A stretch of DNA of 48,802 bases from Lojkania enalia. Lineage: Eukaryota > Ascomycota > Dothideomycetes > Pleosporales. A program made the translations under genes and the position numbers. Numbering within the stretch: position 1 is the first letter of the stretch; each line of letters starts with the position of its first letter. Shown here piece after piece: positions 21,773-31,505 of this stretch. The notes under the pieces are model-generated. The model saw only the letters and a list, made by a program, of their open reading frames with translations. It had not been told where the DNA came from and searched no databases. Location of the stretch: assembly GCA_010094045.1 (NCBI GenBank), contig ML986848.1, positions 1 to 48,802 of the forward strand, written 5' to 3'.

Positions 21773-23591
21773 CTCACCCAAGGTTGACCAGGTTGATATA
21801 TATGAGAGTCAAAGCAAACTGTTGTACGCCTGAAAATCCTGACTTGGAGAACGAGTTGAAATTGAAGTTGGGGTAGAGGGCACGAAGGAGTAGTAGAAGG
21901 ATCTTATATGCAGAACTCGACCTAAATGGGTCTGCAGAATAAATTTGCGAAAAAGCTCACGTCAAATTCGACAGTGAATGCCATAGAAGGAGTGTTCACA
22001 AATGCATTCAGCAAAAGGTGAATGAGTATTCATACAATACACTAGCAAAAGCTCTCACAATAAGTATAAATAAAAGCACTGAGCTCTAATTTTACGAAAC
22101 GCCGCAATAATACAATTTGAATTTAGCAGAATAGTTATACTCCGTGTACACATGTAAGAAGAATAGTATCGTACATCACTAAGAAGAGATGAAGCACGGG
22201 CTAGATATTTCGGGAGATTAGACCTTCTTTAATTAGAGTCGAAATCTTCAATAAATCATCGAAGCAAACAGATTTAAGCAAGCACATCATAGAACATGAT
22301 CCAAAACTCCAGCATTATCATAAGTCATACATTGCGAGACAAACGACTAAACATGTGATCAAAGTCTGACATAGATGAATCGCCTGTAGCATAAGCGAGA
22401 CCAAAAAATACACAGGCCGTTTCATATGTACACTTCTATACATTCAAATACTAATTGACTAAGGCCATCGATCCTAGAGACTGACCTCAACTTAGCGGCG
22501 TAGGATCCGCTAGCGCCAACCAAGTGATTGGACAAGGCCGAGATAGGAAACTGTTGTCGATAATTGAGTGCACCGACACTTCTCAACGTTACCCATGTAT
22601 TACCTGCAAAGTCTCATTTGCGACTACCGATACATTACCATTACTTACCTCTCAAGCCATACGTATCTCGCCTCGACAAAACCTTCAGTGAAGCAATTAC
22701 GGATTATACCGCATTTCTGGAGGTAACTTGCTCGGATAACCGCTTACTCACTCCACTCAACGAAGCCCGCCGATTCCTGAGCTCTACGCTCACTGATTAG
22801 TATAAACAACTAACTAGTGACCTGAATGTTCGATGTGCTGGAGGACGTGCTGTAAAGATTGAAAACGGGGGTGTTAAGGAAGAAATTGCTAAGAGCTATT
22901 CTTGTCGTCGTAAGACTTGTGTCAATTGGGGAGATCCGGAGCATGAAGGACCTTGTGATTGAAAATGCTACGTATGACGATTTTGAAGTGGGCGGGAAGA
23001 ATGAAAAAAGAGAGGGTCGAAAGTCAATATGGTAACGAAATGATTCTAGAGTATTAAAATATTTTTCACCAATCGCTTTTCTTTACATTTTTGCTTCCAT
23101 AACCCTCTTCTCAATATAACTAATTTAACTTGACTTCGTTACCAATATAGATGAGAATATAATCCACTCGCCGTAAAGCCCACACGGCTTACTACGACCG
23201 CGGCGCAAGCTCGCATCACTTTTGCTTTTTACCACCCCAACACGACATCCATAAAATCGAAAAGTCCTAAACATCTCTAAGTCATAATAAACCGAATGCG
23301 AGGCTGAGACTGTTATAGTCTAGATGCGCAATAGGAATCAGCCAATGAGCGTTGAAGGATGCGACATTGTATGCCTCAACTCCGGCTCCAAACCCCAGGC
23401 ACTACGAATCATTATTACAGCATAAGCAAACACTGAAACTGTGCTCCAACATGTTAGAAATTTAGAAGGGGCTGAATAAGGCTCTTCATCGATAATCATA
23501 TGAAAGTAGGCCTAAGTCCAGATGGTAACCGGAAACCTGCTTCCAATTACTTCTTAATAACTCGAATTCGATCACAATCTTGTCCTTAAAG
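21773..23591. other. Gene-free stretch between the RBR relic and the membrane-protein gene
   Basis: About 1.8 kb. Composition is AT-rich but not RIP-like (CpA and TpG are frequent). A 78-codon plus frame at 22,564-22,800 begins with TTG and has no recognisable feature. No RNA gene, array or repeat pair was seen. The last 200 bp should hold the promoter of the next gene. Confidence 0.5.
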
Positions 23592-24420
23592 ATGCTTCTC
23601 TTTATTGTGATTATTATTGTGTCATCTGCTTTGCCTTTGGTGTTGGCTCAGATTTTTCTTGCAGGCGTTCAAGCGCCAGTGATGAGTGATTACGGATATG
23701 CAGCGAACAGCACGAATTGCCTTTCTACAGGTACTACATGTCAGACCGCCTGCGGTCCCACATTCAGCACCTGTTTCCGTTCTTCACCCTCCGTACTCTG
23801 CATCGAGACATCCGTAGAAACCTGTTGCCAACCTACAGCGGAACATGTTCGTGGTGCGACATGTCGGACTGGATACTATTGTGTTGAAGTCCCATCTGAT
23901 TTCGAGAACGGGCTATTTTGTTGCAAGAACGTACGTAGACATTAATTGTAAAGCTCGTATGGCAAGATTGACTAATGTGTGTTGGTAGACAAGCACATTA
24001 GAAGATTGCAAAGTTTCAGTTATCGATGTCGCAAGAACAGCATTGCCAGTCCCAGCTACAGAACTCATTATGGTTGGCGGTAGTCAAGCTCCGTCTACTA
24101 CACCTCTGTTGTCTTCACAAAACCCCTCCAATGATTCACCGACAGGCAGTTCAAGCCAACCAAGTGAGGTGATTATTATTGTATGCGCAGTAATCGGTGC
24201 TATTCTCTTACTCATATTTCTGAATTTTCTCGCAATATTCATATGGAGATGGCAGGAGAAAAACATGATTAAGCGTATTGGACAGCCGAAGATGTCTCGA
24301 GCCGAATTAGATGCGAAATTCCCTGAAGTGTTGGAGATGGAAAGTGGACCTATCGAGCTGGGAGCTGAAAGGAACTTTGAGCTTCCAGCATATAGTCCTC
24401 AGTTAAGAAGAGGAGACTAA
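23592..24420 (+). CDS. Cysteine-rich single-pass membrane protein
   Basis: Predicted type I plasma-membrane or cell-wall-facing protein of unknown function. Exons 23592-23930 and 23989-24420 (58-nt intron) encode 256 residues. The longer open frame begins with TTG at 23,580; the first ATG, at 23,592, opens directly on a signal peptide (LLFIVIIIVSSALPLVLA). The ectodomain, to about 115, has at least twelve cysteines, including paired CC and a GATCRTGYYC motif. A Ser/Thr/Pro-rich stalk (about 148-172) leads to a membrane helix (EVIIIVCAVIGAILLLIFL, about 174-192) and a basic-flanked cytoplasmic tail of about 55 residues ending in an AYSPQLRRGD stretch. The architecture recalls fungal Mid2/WSC-like wall sensors, but there is no WSC domain and the homology is unproven. 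It is isolated, with 0.6 kb or more on either side. Confidence 0.8.
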
Positions 24421-25081
24421 TGCAAGTAGTCGGTGAACCACTAGAGAACTATCATTTGATTTCAAATAAGATTTCACCTCTCGCTCTAGCCGGTATCATA
24501 GTCAAACGACCAGCTCTATGAACCTGTGCTAGAACCAAGCTGATGCTTTGCAATGATCTCCATCATACCTTCAGATATAGCTCAATTTCTATCCAGATCT
24601 AGGAGGTCCACTCGAGCCAACATAGGCATCTCGAATAAGGGTACGAGAAATGTAGCCATCCTATTTCTTTTAAAGACACCACCTCAAGAAACTTGAGATT
24701 CAAATAATCTAGCAATAGAATCCATGTTGATTTTCCTAAGCCACTCCGGGGCTTAAACACGAGAACAAAACTCTATGTAGAAACGTTCTATGTTGAAGCA
24801 TAAAGGTGGTTATGTTGCACTCATCTAATATGCTTTCGTGAAACCGAAAAGTCGAAACGTGTGGGAGCGTTGCGGCCGGAGTGAAGGAATGACAATATCT
24901 GTGGTGTAGGGAGACTTCGCACCAAGGAGTCCCAAGACAAGAGCTGCTCGAGTTTTAGTGCAGTGAGAATTAACTGAGATACGCCACTATCCCAGTCAGG
25001 TATCCGATTTTAACCATTGCGGGCACAGCTAATGCAAAAATCAAGAGACTTAAGATCGCAAATGAGTGTAACCAACTAGTC
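24421..25081. other. Gene-free stretch
   Basis: About 660 bp. A minus-strand frame (24,970-25,455) overlaps the unidentified frame described next and ends with a hydrophobic segment (FAILSLLIFALAVPAMV) that could be a terminal exon of the same unresolved gene. No other feature was seen. Confidence 0.35.
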
Positions 25082-25645
25082 TTAGAAATAGGAAGCATAC
25101 ATAAAGATTGACGTGAGACAATATCGGTTTTTTGTCCATAGTAGACAAACCCTACCATCACCAAGCATGGCGAAGCCGTCCAACGTGGAAATACGCTCAA
25201 TGAAAGCATCAAAGTCAAGGTTGAGGCATCCAGCCTGCAAGTCCAAGTTACCAGCTTTCCGGTGAGTCCTTGGGGAAGAGACGAAACGGTTAGAACGATA
25301 GAAGTGTATCGGTTCGAGGTTGCGAAAGCAAGGAAGAGTACGCGCAAGTCGAGCATCAAGGTCACTATATAATTCGCGTAACGCGGTGGTAAGATTCTCT
25401 TGCCTGGAATTGCGACCTTCTCCTTCATCCCATAAAACAGTATTCGTGTTTCCAAGGCTATGATCTTGTATTCTAGCGGAAAGACCTATGAGAGAAAAAG
25501 CCGGATGAGGGCAGCAGGAAACATTTGAAATTTGGTTTAGGGACAGTTGATAAAGTGATGTACATGCTTCCAAGAAGAATTGTCTGCTATATTCAGGAAA
25601 GCGGGCAGTAGATATGGGCCATACATCAGGTGTAGGGCAAAGCAA
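25082..25645 (-). CDS. Unidentified coding-like fragment, 187 codons
   Basis: I do not recognise this frame. It has natural protein composition (LFRNLEPIHFYRSNR-like text and an acidic LNLDFDAFIERIS helix) but begins with TTG, not ATG. Just upstream in frame is a TGA, and no upstream exon with a start could be found, so it is either an internal exon or a gene remnant. At the 3' end a GTTTGT donor-like site near 25,152 could join a downstream frame with a membrane-like segment near 24,990-25,040. It lies at the border between the accessory region and the core genes. Confidence 0.3.
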   Translation of the reverse strand: MLCPTPDVWPISTARFPEYSRQFFLEACTSLYQLSLNQISNVSCCPHPAFSLIGLSARIQDHSLGNTNTVLWDEGEGRNSRQENLTTALRELYSDLDARLARTLPCFRNLEPIHFYRSNRFVSSPRTHRKAGNLDLQAGCLNLDFDAFIERISTLDGFAMLGDGRVCLLWTKNRYCLTSIFMYASYF

Positions 25646-26100
25646 GTATTCGAATCAAGGGAGGAATAAACAAATCAAATCGAAGAGCCTGCGGAAGGGT
25701 GTTCAAGATAAACTGCCATGGCTGAGCTACGGTACTGCACTCGGTTCAAGTCCCAACGGGTTCCGTGAACATTCAACCTACCGAATTAGGTTGGTTGAAA
25801 TGATAGCTACGAGTCATGTGAACAACAGCGCACGTGTCGCTTTTTAGCGGGCGGGCAACTACCGCCCCGCCAGTGTAACATCACAACATCATTAACTTAC
25901 AACCCATCACAATCCTTTCCTAGTTCACAACACCGTATAGGAGTTTGTCACATAGTAACCTACCCGCACGGCATCTACACTCCTTCATCGCTCACCGACA
26001 CCTCGGGTACGATTGTTCTCGCTTCCGGAGGCGAAGAAAGGATCAAAAGGCTGACCTAGTCTTACAGAGGAGCCCCGAACTTCCGCACGTTACTCCAAAC
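25646..26100. other. Upstream region of the HAPSTR1-like gene, with a hairpin
   Basis: About 455 bp. It holds an imperfect inverted repeat (TTCAACCTACC at 25,772-25,782 and GGTTGGTTGAA at 25,789-25,799, one mismatch, 6-nt loop) and a GC-rich GGGCGGGCAACTACCGCCCC stretch near 25,848-25,868 that may be a GC box. The rest is the probable 5' leader of the next gene. Confidence 0.45.
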
Positions 26101-26868
26101 ATGGACTCGATGCGTAGCTTAAACAAGTCATTACCTAAAGCGCGGGCGTCAAAGCCGGGTTCGCAGCAAGACGTCCATCAATCCTTCCGCACGGCCGCTC
26201 TGACCGTGACCAACCTCTACAAGTCTGCCCTCGCAGACCTAGACAAATCCCGAACCGAGGGATACCAGGAAGCCCTTGAAGATCTAATCAGCTTTCTTGA
26301 CAAAGAGAATCTTGGAGTCGGAGACGGGGAAGGGTGGAGGGTTCGACAATGGGCAATGGAACGGGTAGACGGAGCATTTACAGGACACGTGAATAGCGAC
26401 AGCGACGAGGAGGCAGTGGACGAGAAACGAGCACGCAGCTCCTCGCCAATTATGGACGGTAGCACAGGCCGCGAGAACACCCGCTCTTCAGAACCACCCC
26501 AAGTTCAACCTATCCAGCGATCTGATTCTGCTCCACCAATTCAAGCCGAGCTTTCTCCACCCGACGCCGATATGTTACCTCCCCACATTTTCCAATTCTC
26601 GTCACCACACGCCTATCCCGCACATACTCCGAATGACAATAGCGCGGTGGACTTTTCTGCAGCTGCTCGACGTGCATTTGCCGCCCCACGCCGTAACTCG
26701 ACTCGCTCTTCCTCTCGTAACCTTCAACGATCCGCAGCCTCGAACTTGTTCACACTCGGAAATGGTGCCGGGCAGAAGCGAAAACTCATGGATGAATTTT
26801 TCAACATTGACGGGTTTAACGACCGACGAGATCGCGGTGGAGGACCCAAACGAGGACGAATGGCCTAG
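26101..26868 (+). CDS. HAPSTR1/C16orf72-like nuclear protein (DUF4588)
   Basis: Probable fungal member of the family of human HAPSTR1 (C16orf72), a nuclear stress-response partner of the HUWE1 ubiquitin ligase. A single exon encodes 255 residues. The ATG at 26,101 was preferred over the TTG-initiated extension at 25,945, whose translation is low-complexity and basic. Residues about 20-80 carry the conserved block FRTAALTVTNLYK, then GYQEALEDLISFLDKE and GEGWRVRQWA. An acidic and Ser/Pro-rich disordered middle follows. The C-terminus has a basic KRK, a DEFFNIDGFN motif and GGGPKRGR, likely nuclear localisation signals. It converges on the DMAC1-like gene with 578 bp between the two stops. The family call comes from memory of the motif pattern and is moderate; a role in fungi is not established here. 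Confidence 0.6.
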   Translation: MDSMRSLNKSLPKARASKPGSQQDVHQSFRTAALTVTNLYKSALADLDKSRTEGYQEALEDLISFLDKENLGVGDGEGWRVRQWAMERVDGAFTGHVNSDSDEEAVDEKRARSSSPIMDGSTGRENTRSSEPPQVQPIQRSDSAPPIQAELSPPDADMLPPHIFQFSSPHAYPAHTPNDNSAVDFSAAARRAFAAPRRNSTRSSSRNLQRSAASNLFTLGNGAGQKRKLMDEFFNIDGFNDRRDRGGGPKRGRMA

Positions 26869-27446
26869 GCCTATTTTACAACGATGACGCTCACTTCCGA
26901 AGGATTCTACGGCTATGCATTAGACCGGACAATAGCGCATCTTCCAAGGGCAATCAACCGCAGTATACCGTGAGGGTCAATTTTAATCACGCATCAATGG
27001 TACCGACATCATCACTAGGGAACATTCCAAGGAGTAGCATTTTCAGGAGTTGTATATATGAGGAGCAAGATACCACATGAGTTCCTTTCTGCATCGGAGG
27101 GTATTTCTTCTGCATTGTCAAGTTCTGGTTTTATAAGTTGAAGGAATGCTTAGACAGGATTCATGCAAGGCAGGCTTGCTGCCATAATCGGAGACACTGT
27201 ATATATTTGAGCCCTATATTTTATTTAGTTTATCCTATATCTTACATTGACTACACATCGGGTATTCCGCCCTCTTCATACAACGCCTTCGATACACAGT
27301 TTGGCCGAAACTCGTGCAGATCATCTTGCTAAAGTCATTGCCCTCCAGGTTTTCTTTACCAAACACTTGCCATCTCGCATCTGACGTAACTCGCTATGTG
27401 TCTTATATAGTACACTTCCGATTTCATGAACTCTTCCTGGTATGAC
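26869..27446. other. Spacer between convergent genes
   Basis: 578 bp between the stops of the HAPSTR1-like and DMAC1-like genes. It should hold both 3' untranslated regions. The plus-strand frame at 27,138-27,332 has no gene-like content. No repeat was seen. Confidence 0.45.
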
Positions 27447-27810
27447 TTAAGCAAACCACCGGTATATTCCAATGCCAACTAATGTGGCTGCCATGCCCGT
27501 TATCCCGACTCTTCTCCCTCCCATGCCGAGCCTGCTTCCACTTTTTCGTATTAATGCTTCCCGCTTCGTCAGTTGGTTGTGACCGGAGATGTAGGTGTAT
27601 ACGCCGAGGCCTATGAAAGCGCCGCTGCCTATGAAGGGAAAGGTTTAATTAGTATCTGCTGCAAGCAGAGTAATCAAGGGGTCAGAAGGGGGGGAATGGA
27701 ATTGATGATATACCCAGGATCTGACATGGAATGCAGTCGTATTCGAACCTGTCTTCCTTGAGGGCTTCCTTGAGCGTTGGTGGGGGTGGAGGAGTGAAAT
27801 CTTTTGCCAT
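27447..27810 (-). CDS. DMAC1-like (DUF4536) mitochondrial membrane protein
   Basis: Small inner-membrane protein related to human DMAC1/TMEM261, which helps assemble the distal arm of complex I. Exons 27810-27714 and 27628-27447 flank an 85-nt intron (donor GTATAT, acceptor TTCATAG) and give 92 residues. After a proline run (FTPPPPPTLKEAL) comes the family's cysteine pair, DCIPCQILG, and the first membrane helix (GAFIGLGVYTYISG). A basic loop (RKSGSRLGMGGRR) and a second helix (GITGMAATLVGIGIY) end in RWFA. Size, CxxC and the two-helix layout all fit the family. Neither exon alone gives a long frame, so automatic gene finders may miss it. It is divergent from AP-3 mu with 268 bp between starts. 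Confidence 0.8.
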
Positions 27811-28078
27811 TTTGCCTTCTTAGTCTGCACTAGTCACAGAAGCTTTCTTTCGGTAAAATTCTCTTCTGGGCCGGCGCTCGGGGGGTATGTTAGGGTTGAA
27901 GTTTCGTAGACCTCTCGCGATGTGTGATGACAGTCGGAGGAAGAGTGCCCGATGCAAGACCCTGTCGAATCAGCCTCAATTCACCGTGACAGTTCCGACC
28001 CCACCAAAACAACCCCACCATCCCCTTCTCCAGCTTCTCCTAGCCCCTACATGGAGCTTAGGTGGTATTTGAACCACT
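27811..28078. promoter_or_regulatory. Shared promoter of the DMAC1-like and AP-3 mu genes
   Basis: 268 bp between two divergent ATGs. It contains CCACC and CCCCACC-rich tracts near 28,000-28,070 just before the AP-3 mu start. No TATA box is evident, as is common for housekeeping genes. Confidence 0.5.
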
Positions 28079-29880
28079 ATGAGTGCGGTAGAAGCTCTCT
28101 ATATTTTCGATGAGCACAAGTACGCCTCCTCGGTCTCAGAATGATACAGTTACCTAACGAACGTGCAGTACGCCCCTACTCGAACACATCTACACCGGCC
28201 GACCTCCGCCCAGCAGCACTCTCCTACCTCTTTACCTCTCGCACCCTTCCCCACGACCTTCCTTAATATACTTACCGAACACGAACCCGCCTAGCCTTCT
28301 CTACTCGATAATACAAGACCAGCTACTGTTCCTCTCACCATGTTCAGCCGACACGGAACCGCTACAAGTCCTAGAATTCCTACACCGCGTCGCCGATGCC
28401 CTAGAAGACTTCCTAGGATCACCGTTACTAGCTAGCAAGATCGAAAGCTCATATGATGTAGTCGCGCAATTATTGTCCGAAATGGTGGACGGGGGCGTGA
28501 TATCCTGCACGGAGCCAAATGCGCTGAGGGATGTAGTTGAAGCTCCAAGCTTCATGAAGAACTTACTAGGAGGCGTGGGACTGCCCAGGTCCTTAGATCA
28601 TTCTATGATAAACATTAAACATGTGCTAATTGGTCCATAGCACAACACCATCCTCTCTCACTCCCTCCGCAACGCCCTTCTCCCTTTCTTCTCGTCCTAC
28701 CGCGCCCAAAATAGCCTCCCCTACGACTGCCTCCCCTGTCCCATGGCGCCGTGCAAATGTCCGCCATACCTCCAACGAACTTTACGTCGACATCGTCGAA
28801 ACACTACACGTCACAATCGCACCATCTGGACGTCCTTTATCTGCAATAGCAAATGGCACCATCGCATTTACCGCAAAAGTCTCTGGAGTACCCGATCTTT
28901 TATTGCATCTAGGATGCCCAGGCGGAATATCGAACACAGTTGTGTTACCCGTTTTCCACCCTTGCGTAAGGTTAAATAGATGGAGGGAGAGACCCGGAGA
29001 GCTTTCTTTTGTACCACCAGATGGGAGATTCGTGCTTGCGGGGTATGAAGTCGATTTGCTCGGTCCTACAGCGCTAGATATCTTTACAACGACTGCGAAG
29101 TCTATGCCCAAATTAAACATCCCGGCAACAGTCCACATAAACACATCCCTTGGACCAGCGGGATCTGATTTCGAAGTTCGGTTAACGCTTAACCCTCGCT
29201 ACGCCGGAAAATCCTCGTCTCCCCTGCCCAGCGCAACAGGTTCCTCATTCCCGCGTGGAGGCCCTCGCCTTGGGGGCGCAGGATTTGGAAGTAATTCTGG
29301 CACAACTGCAGCCCCGAGTATAGAGGAGATGGTTGTTCATATCCCGCTGCCAGTTTCGGTCAAGAATGTTATGGACTTGAGAATTACTCGTGGGCTGGGA
29401 GATGCGGGGTACGCGCCTGGAGATAGGAGCATCGAGTGGCGCATGAATAGCAAAGACATCAACCATTTGTTCTCAACGGATAAAGGCGGCGGCATCGGGA
29501 TCACAGCAATACTTCGCGGTACGGTTGTGGGTCAGGAAGATGAGGAAGATAGCAATGATGTTGTAGGGCTCGGCGCAAGCAATCCATATGACTATGACGA
29601 AGATAGAGGATCTTCTTATCAAGCTCCATCAGATGCAACTCTAGGTGGCAGCAAGAGAGATGATGGAGCTAATGCAAGAAAGATAAAACACAACAAAGTC
29701 CTCATGCCATCTTGCGCTACAGTAAGTTTCTCGGTGAAGGGCTGGTTACCGAGTGGAATCAAAGTAGAAAGCCTAAGCGTGGACACAAAGAGGAGTAGAG
29801 GGTTAGGCGCGGGTGTGACACCGTACAAGGGAGTCAAGTATCTATGTGTTAGTAGAAAGGGGGTAGAAAGTCGGTGTTAA
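28079..29880 (+). CDS. APM3: AP-3 adaptor complex subunit mu
   Basis: Medium subunit of the AP-3 coat, which sorts cargo from the Golgi or endosomes to the vacuole. Exons 28079-28119, 28169-28588 and 28641-29880 encode 566 residues. The longin-like N-domain starts MSAVEALYIFDEHN, split by the first intron, and runs to about 140, including LEFLHRVADALEDF and ESSYDVVAQLLSEMVDGG. A Ser/Thr/Pro linker leads to the mu-homology domain at about 190-566 (VPWRRANVRHTSNELYVDIV). It ends GVKYLCVSRKGVESRC, close to the usual mu-3 terminus. The MHD carries a disordered Gly/Ser insertion near residues 355-375, found in some fungal members. The start fits the conserved MxxxALYIFD opening. It shares a promoter with the DMAC1-like gene. 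Confidence 0.92.
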
Positions 29881-30606
29881 CATATTGGGGAGAATACAGA
29901 AAAGCATAAACCACAACGCGGAATTCATGACACTATCGATTTTAGTTTCCGCAGAGGGACCACTCTGTATCTCCTACGCTTCGAAAGGGTATTCTAGCCA
30001 TTGCGGGGCTGCGAGCGAACACTTTTAGCGTTCACGACATTGTCGTGCTCTTAGTGACGATCATGTACCCTCCAGCCTCTTTTCCTCTATGATACCGAAA
30101 AATGCAACACCTCTCATACAAGGGTATACCCAGCGCAGGTCGATTACCCTCAATCCTAGCGTAGGGAAAATGTAGAGGCTCTAAAGCAAAATTATGCGTA
30201 AAGAAATATCGTTAATTATCCTACCAATAGAGTTAACAGGGAGCGCTGAAACGCGGATCTTAAAATGACAAGGCAACCACCCATTGGCCCTGTAAGTAGG
30301 TGGCAAAATAGTTCCGATTGGAAGCCTGGAGATTCCAAGAATCTTTCCCTAACAGGTGCTTGGACGCCACCATGCAGTCATCGCAGCTCCCAAAATCACG
30401 ACCAATTAAAGCGCCCACAGCCGCAAACAATTTTGCCCTGCAAAATCCAGGGCAAAAAACCCTTTGCCATTTGCCTTGCAGGCAAAGGCGGGATCTATTC
30501 CCCGAAGCCTTTATAAATATGTTAGCTAGAACCGCGTATCGGCCTGACTTTCTCGTCACGGTTTGCGAGATCTTTATTTTGATGACCATGTACTACGCGA
30601 CTGAGG
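29881..30606. other. Spacer with a cluster of short palindromes
   Basis: About 725 bp. The right half has the palindromes at 30,431-30,488 described separately. Upstream of the ankyrin ORF the plus strand (about 30,515-30,600) has a coding-like piece (MLARTAYRPDFLVTVCEIF) that may be a remnant of a longer gene. No other gene can be supported. Confidence 0.5.
30431..30488. repeat. TTTGCC/GGCAAA palindrome cluster
   Basis: TTTTGCCCTG (30,431-30,440) and CAGGGCAAAA (30,448-30,457) form a perfect 10-bp hairpin with a 7-nt loop. CCTTTGCC (30,461-30,468) and GGCAAAGG (30,481-30,488) form a second, with TTGCC/GGCAA nested inside. The same hexamer occurs five times in 58 bp, alternating strands. It ends 119 bp before the ankyrin ORF. 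Confidence 0.85.
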
Positions 30607-31488
30607 ATGGAGTCAATATCTAAACAGCGACTCAGCGTTTCCTTCCATGATCTTTTAAAAGGACGATATTTCCCGTATGGAGGAAGGAAGGAAGAAGAGG
30701 CAACAATTAAAACACTGCTCGCGGACCACAGCTGTGATGTCAATATCAAGGATTCCCTTGGACGGACCCTGCTGTCGTCGGCAGCAATGAATGGGTATGA
30801 TAGAGCAGTTGAACTGCTACTTGCGAACAACCAAGTCGATGTAAATTCCAAGGATTCTTCCGGGTGGACCCCACTATTGTGGGCAGCAATAAATGGGCAT
30901 AAGAGAGTAGTTGAACTGATCCTTACGAACAACCAAGTCGATGTTAATTCCAAGGATTCTCTCGGACGGACCCCACTGTCGTGGGCAGCAGAGAATGGGG
31001 ATGAGAGAGTAGTTAGACTGTTGCTTGCGAACGACCAAGTCGATATTCATAAGAAGGATTCTCTCGGACGGACCCCACTGTGGTGGGCAGCGGCGAATAG
31101 ACACGAGACGATAGTTAAACTACTACCCCGCCGTCGACCTCAGGACGTACCTCCAGGGACGCCACCATATTTAACAATGATATGGCCCATTATATGGTTC
31201 CTCATGTTTATGGCAAAACGACTGCAAATGCACCTCCAAACCAGTCTTTCCTTAGATCGTCTCTCGGAATTCCCGAATAAACTCCGTCCTCCTTGTACAA
31301 CCATGCCATGGAACGTCCGGCCAGCCTTAGTCGTTTTATGGGGAGTATGTTGGATGTTCTATTCCCGCTCGGCCAGCCCTCAGCTAGATGATTCCTATCT
31401 AGCCTGGGAGAATGAACTACTGAATGTAAACCTAGGTAACTCTACCTACAATATCCCCTTTCATATACACTCTGACTTTGAGATATAA
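30607..31488 (+). CDS. Ankyrin-repeat protein, probably a gene remnant
   Basis: An open frame of 293 codons. Residues about 43-175 hold four ankyrin repeats of exactly 34 residues (VDVNSKDSLGRTPLSWAAEN and variants), seen in DNA as a 102-bp tandem repeat starting at 30,733, 30,835, 30,937 and 31,039. Such nearly identical repeats are typical of fungal NLR-like and other self/non-self recognition genes. After residue about 175 the frame changes character (Pro/Trp/Met-rich, LTMIWPIIWFLMF), and from about 31,300 it may instead overlap the first exon of the zinc-finger gene, so the true 3' end is doubtful. There is no NACHT, HET or patatin domain upstream. It could be a truncated receptor gene, a free-standing ankyrin protein, or the 5' part of a fusion with the C2H2 gene. 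Confidence 0.6.
   Translation: MESISKQRLSVSFHDLLKGRYFPYGGRKEEEATIKTLLADHSCDVNIKDSLGRTLLSSAAMNGYDRAVELLLANNQVDVNSKDSSGWTPLLWAAINGHKRVVELILTNNQVDVNSKDSLGRTPLSWAAENGDERVVRLLLANDQVDIHKKDSLGRTPLWWAAANRHETIVKLLPRRRPQDVPPGTPPYLTMIWPIIWFLMFMAKRLQMHLQTSLSLDRLSEFPNKLRPPCTTMPWNVRPALVVLWGVCWMFYSRSASPQLDDSYLAWENELLNVNLGNSTYNIPFHIHSDFEI
30733..31119 (+). repeat. 102-bp tandem repeat encoding ankyrin units
   Basis: Units start at 30,733, 30,835, 30,937 and 31,039 (last one partial), an exact period of 102 bp. Units two and three are the most alike. The repeat is in frame, so copy number can change without a frameshift. Confidence 0.9.
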
Positions 31489-31505
31489 CTAATATTCGTA
31501 CGTAG

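Noticed and set aside
22564..22800. 78-codon plus-strand frame
   Set aside because: Starts with TTG, no domain, no splice partner.
25715..25775. tRNA-like GGTTCAAGTCCC segment
   Set aside because: The T-loop sequence is present, but the flanking bases do not pair into a T stem and no acceptor or anticodon arm can be drawn.
25945..26100. N-terminal extension of the HAPSTR1-like frame
   Set aside because: Begins with TTG; the translation is basic low-complexity text. The ATG at 26,101 fits the family better.
30260..30623. Overlapping 83-109 codon frames on both strands
   Set aside because: They are consequences of the palindromic, stop-poor sequence. None has a domain or matching phase with the ankyrin ORF.
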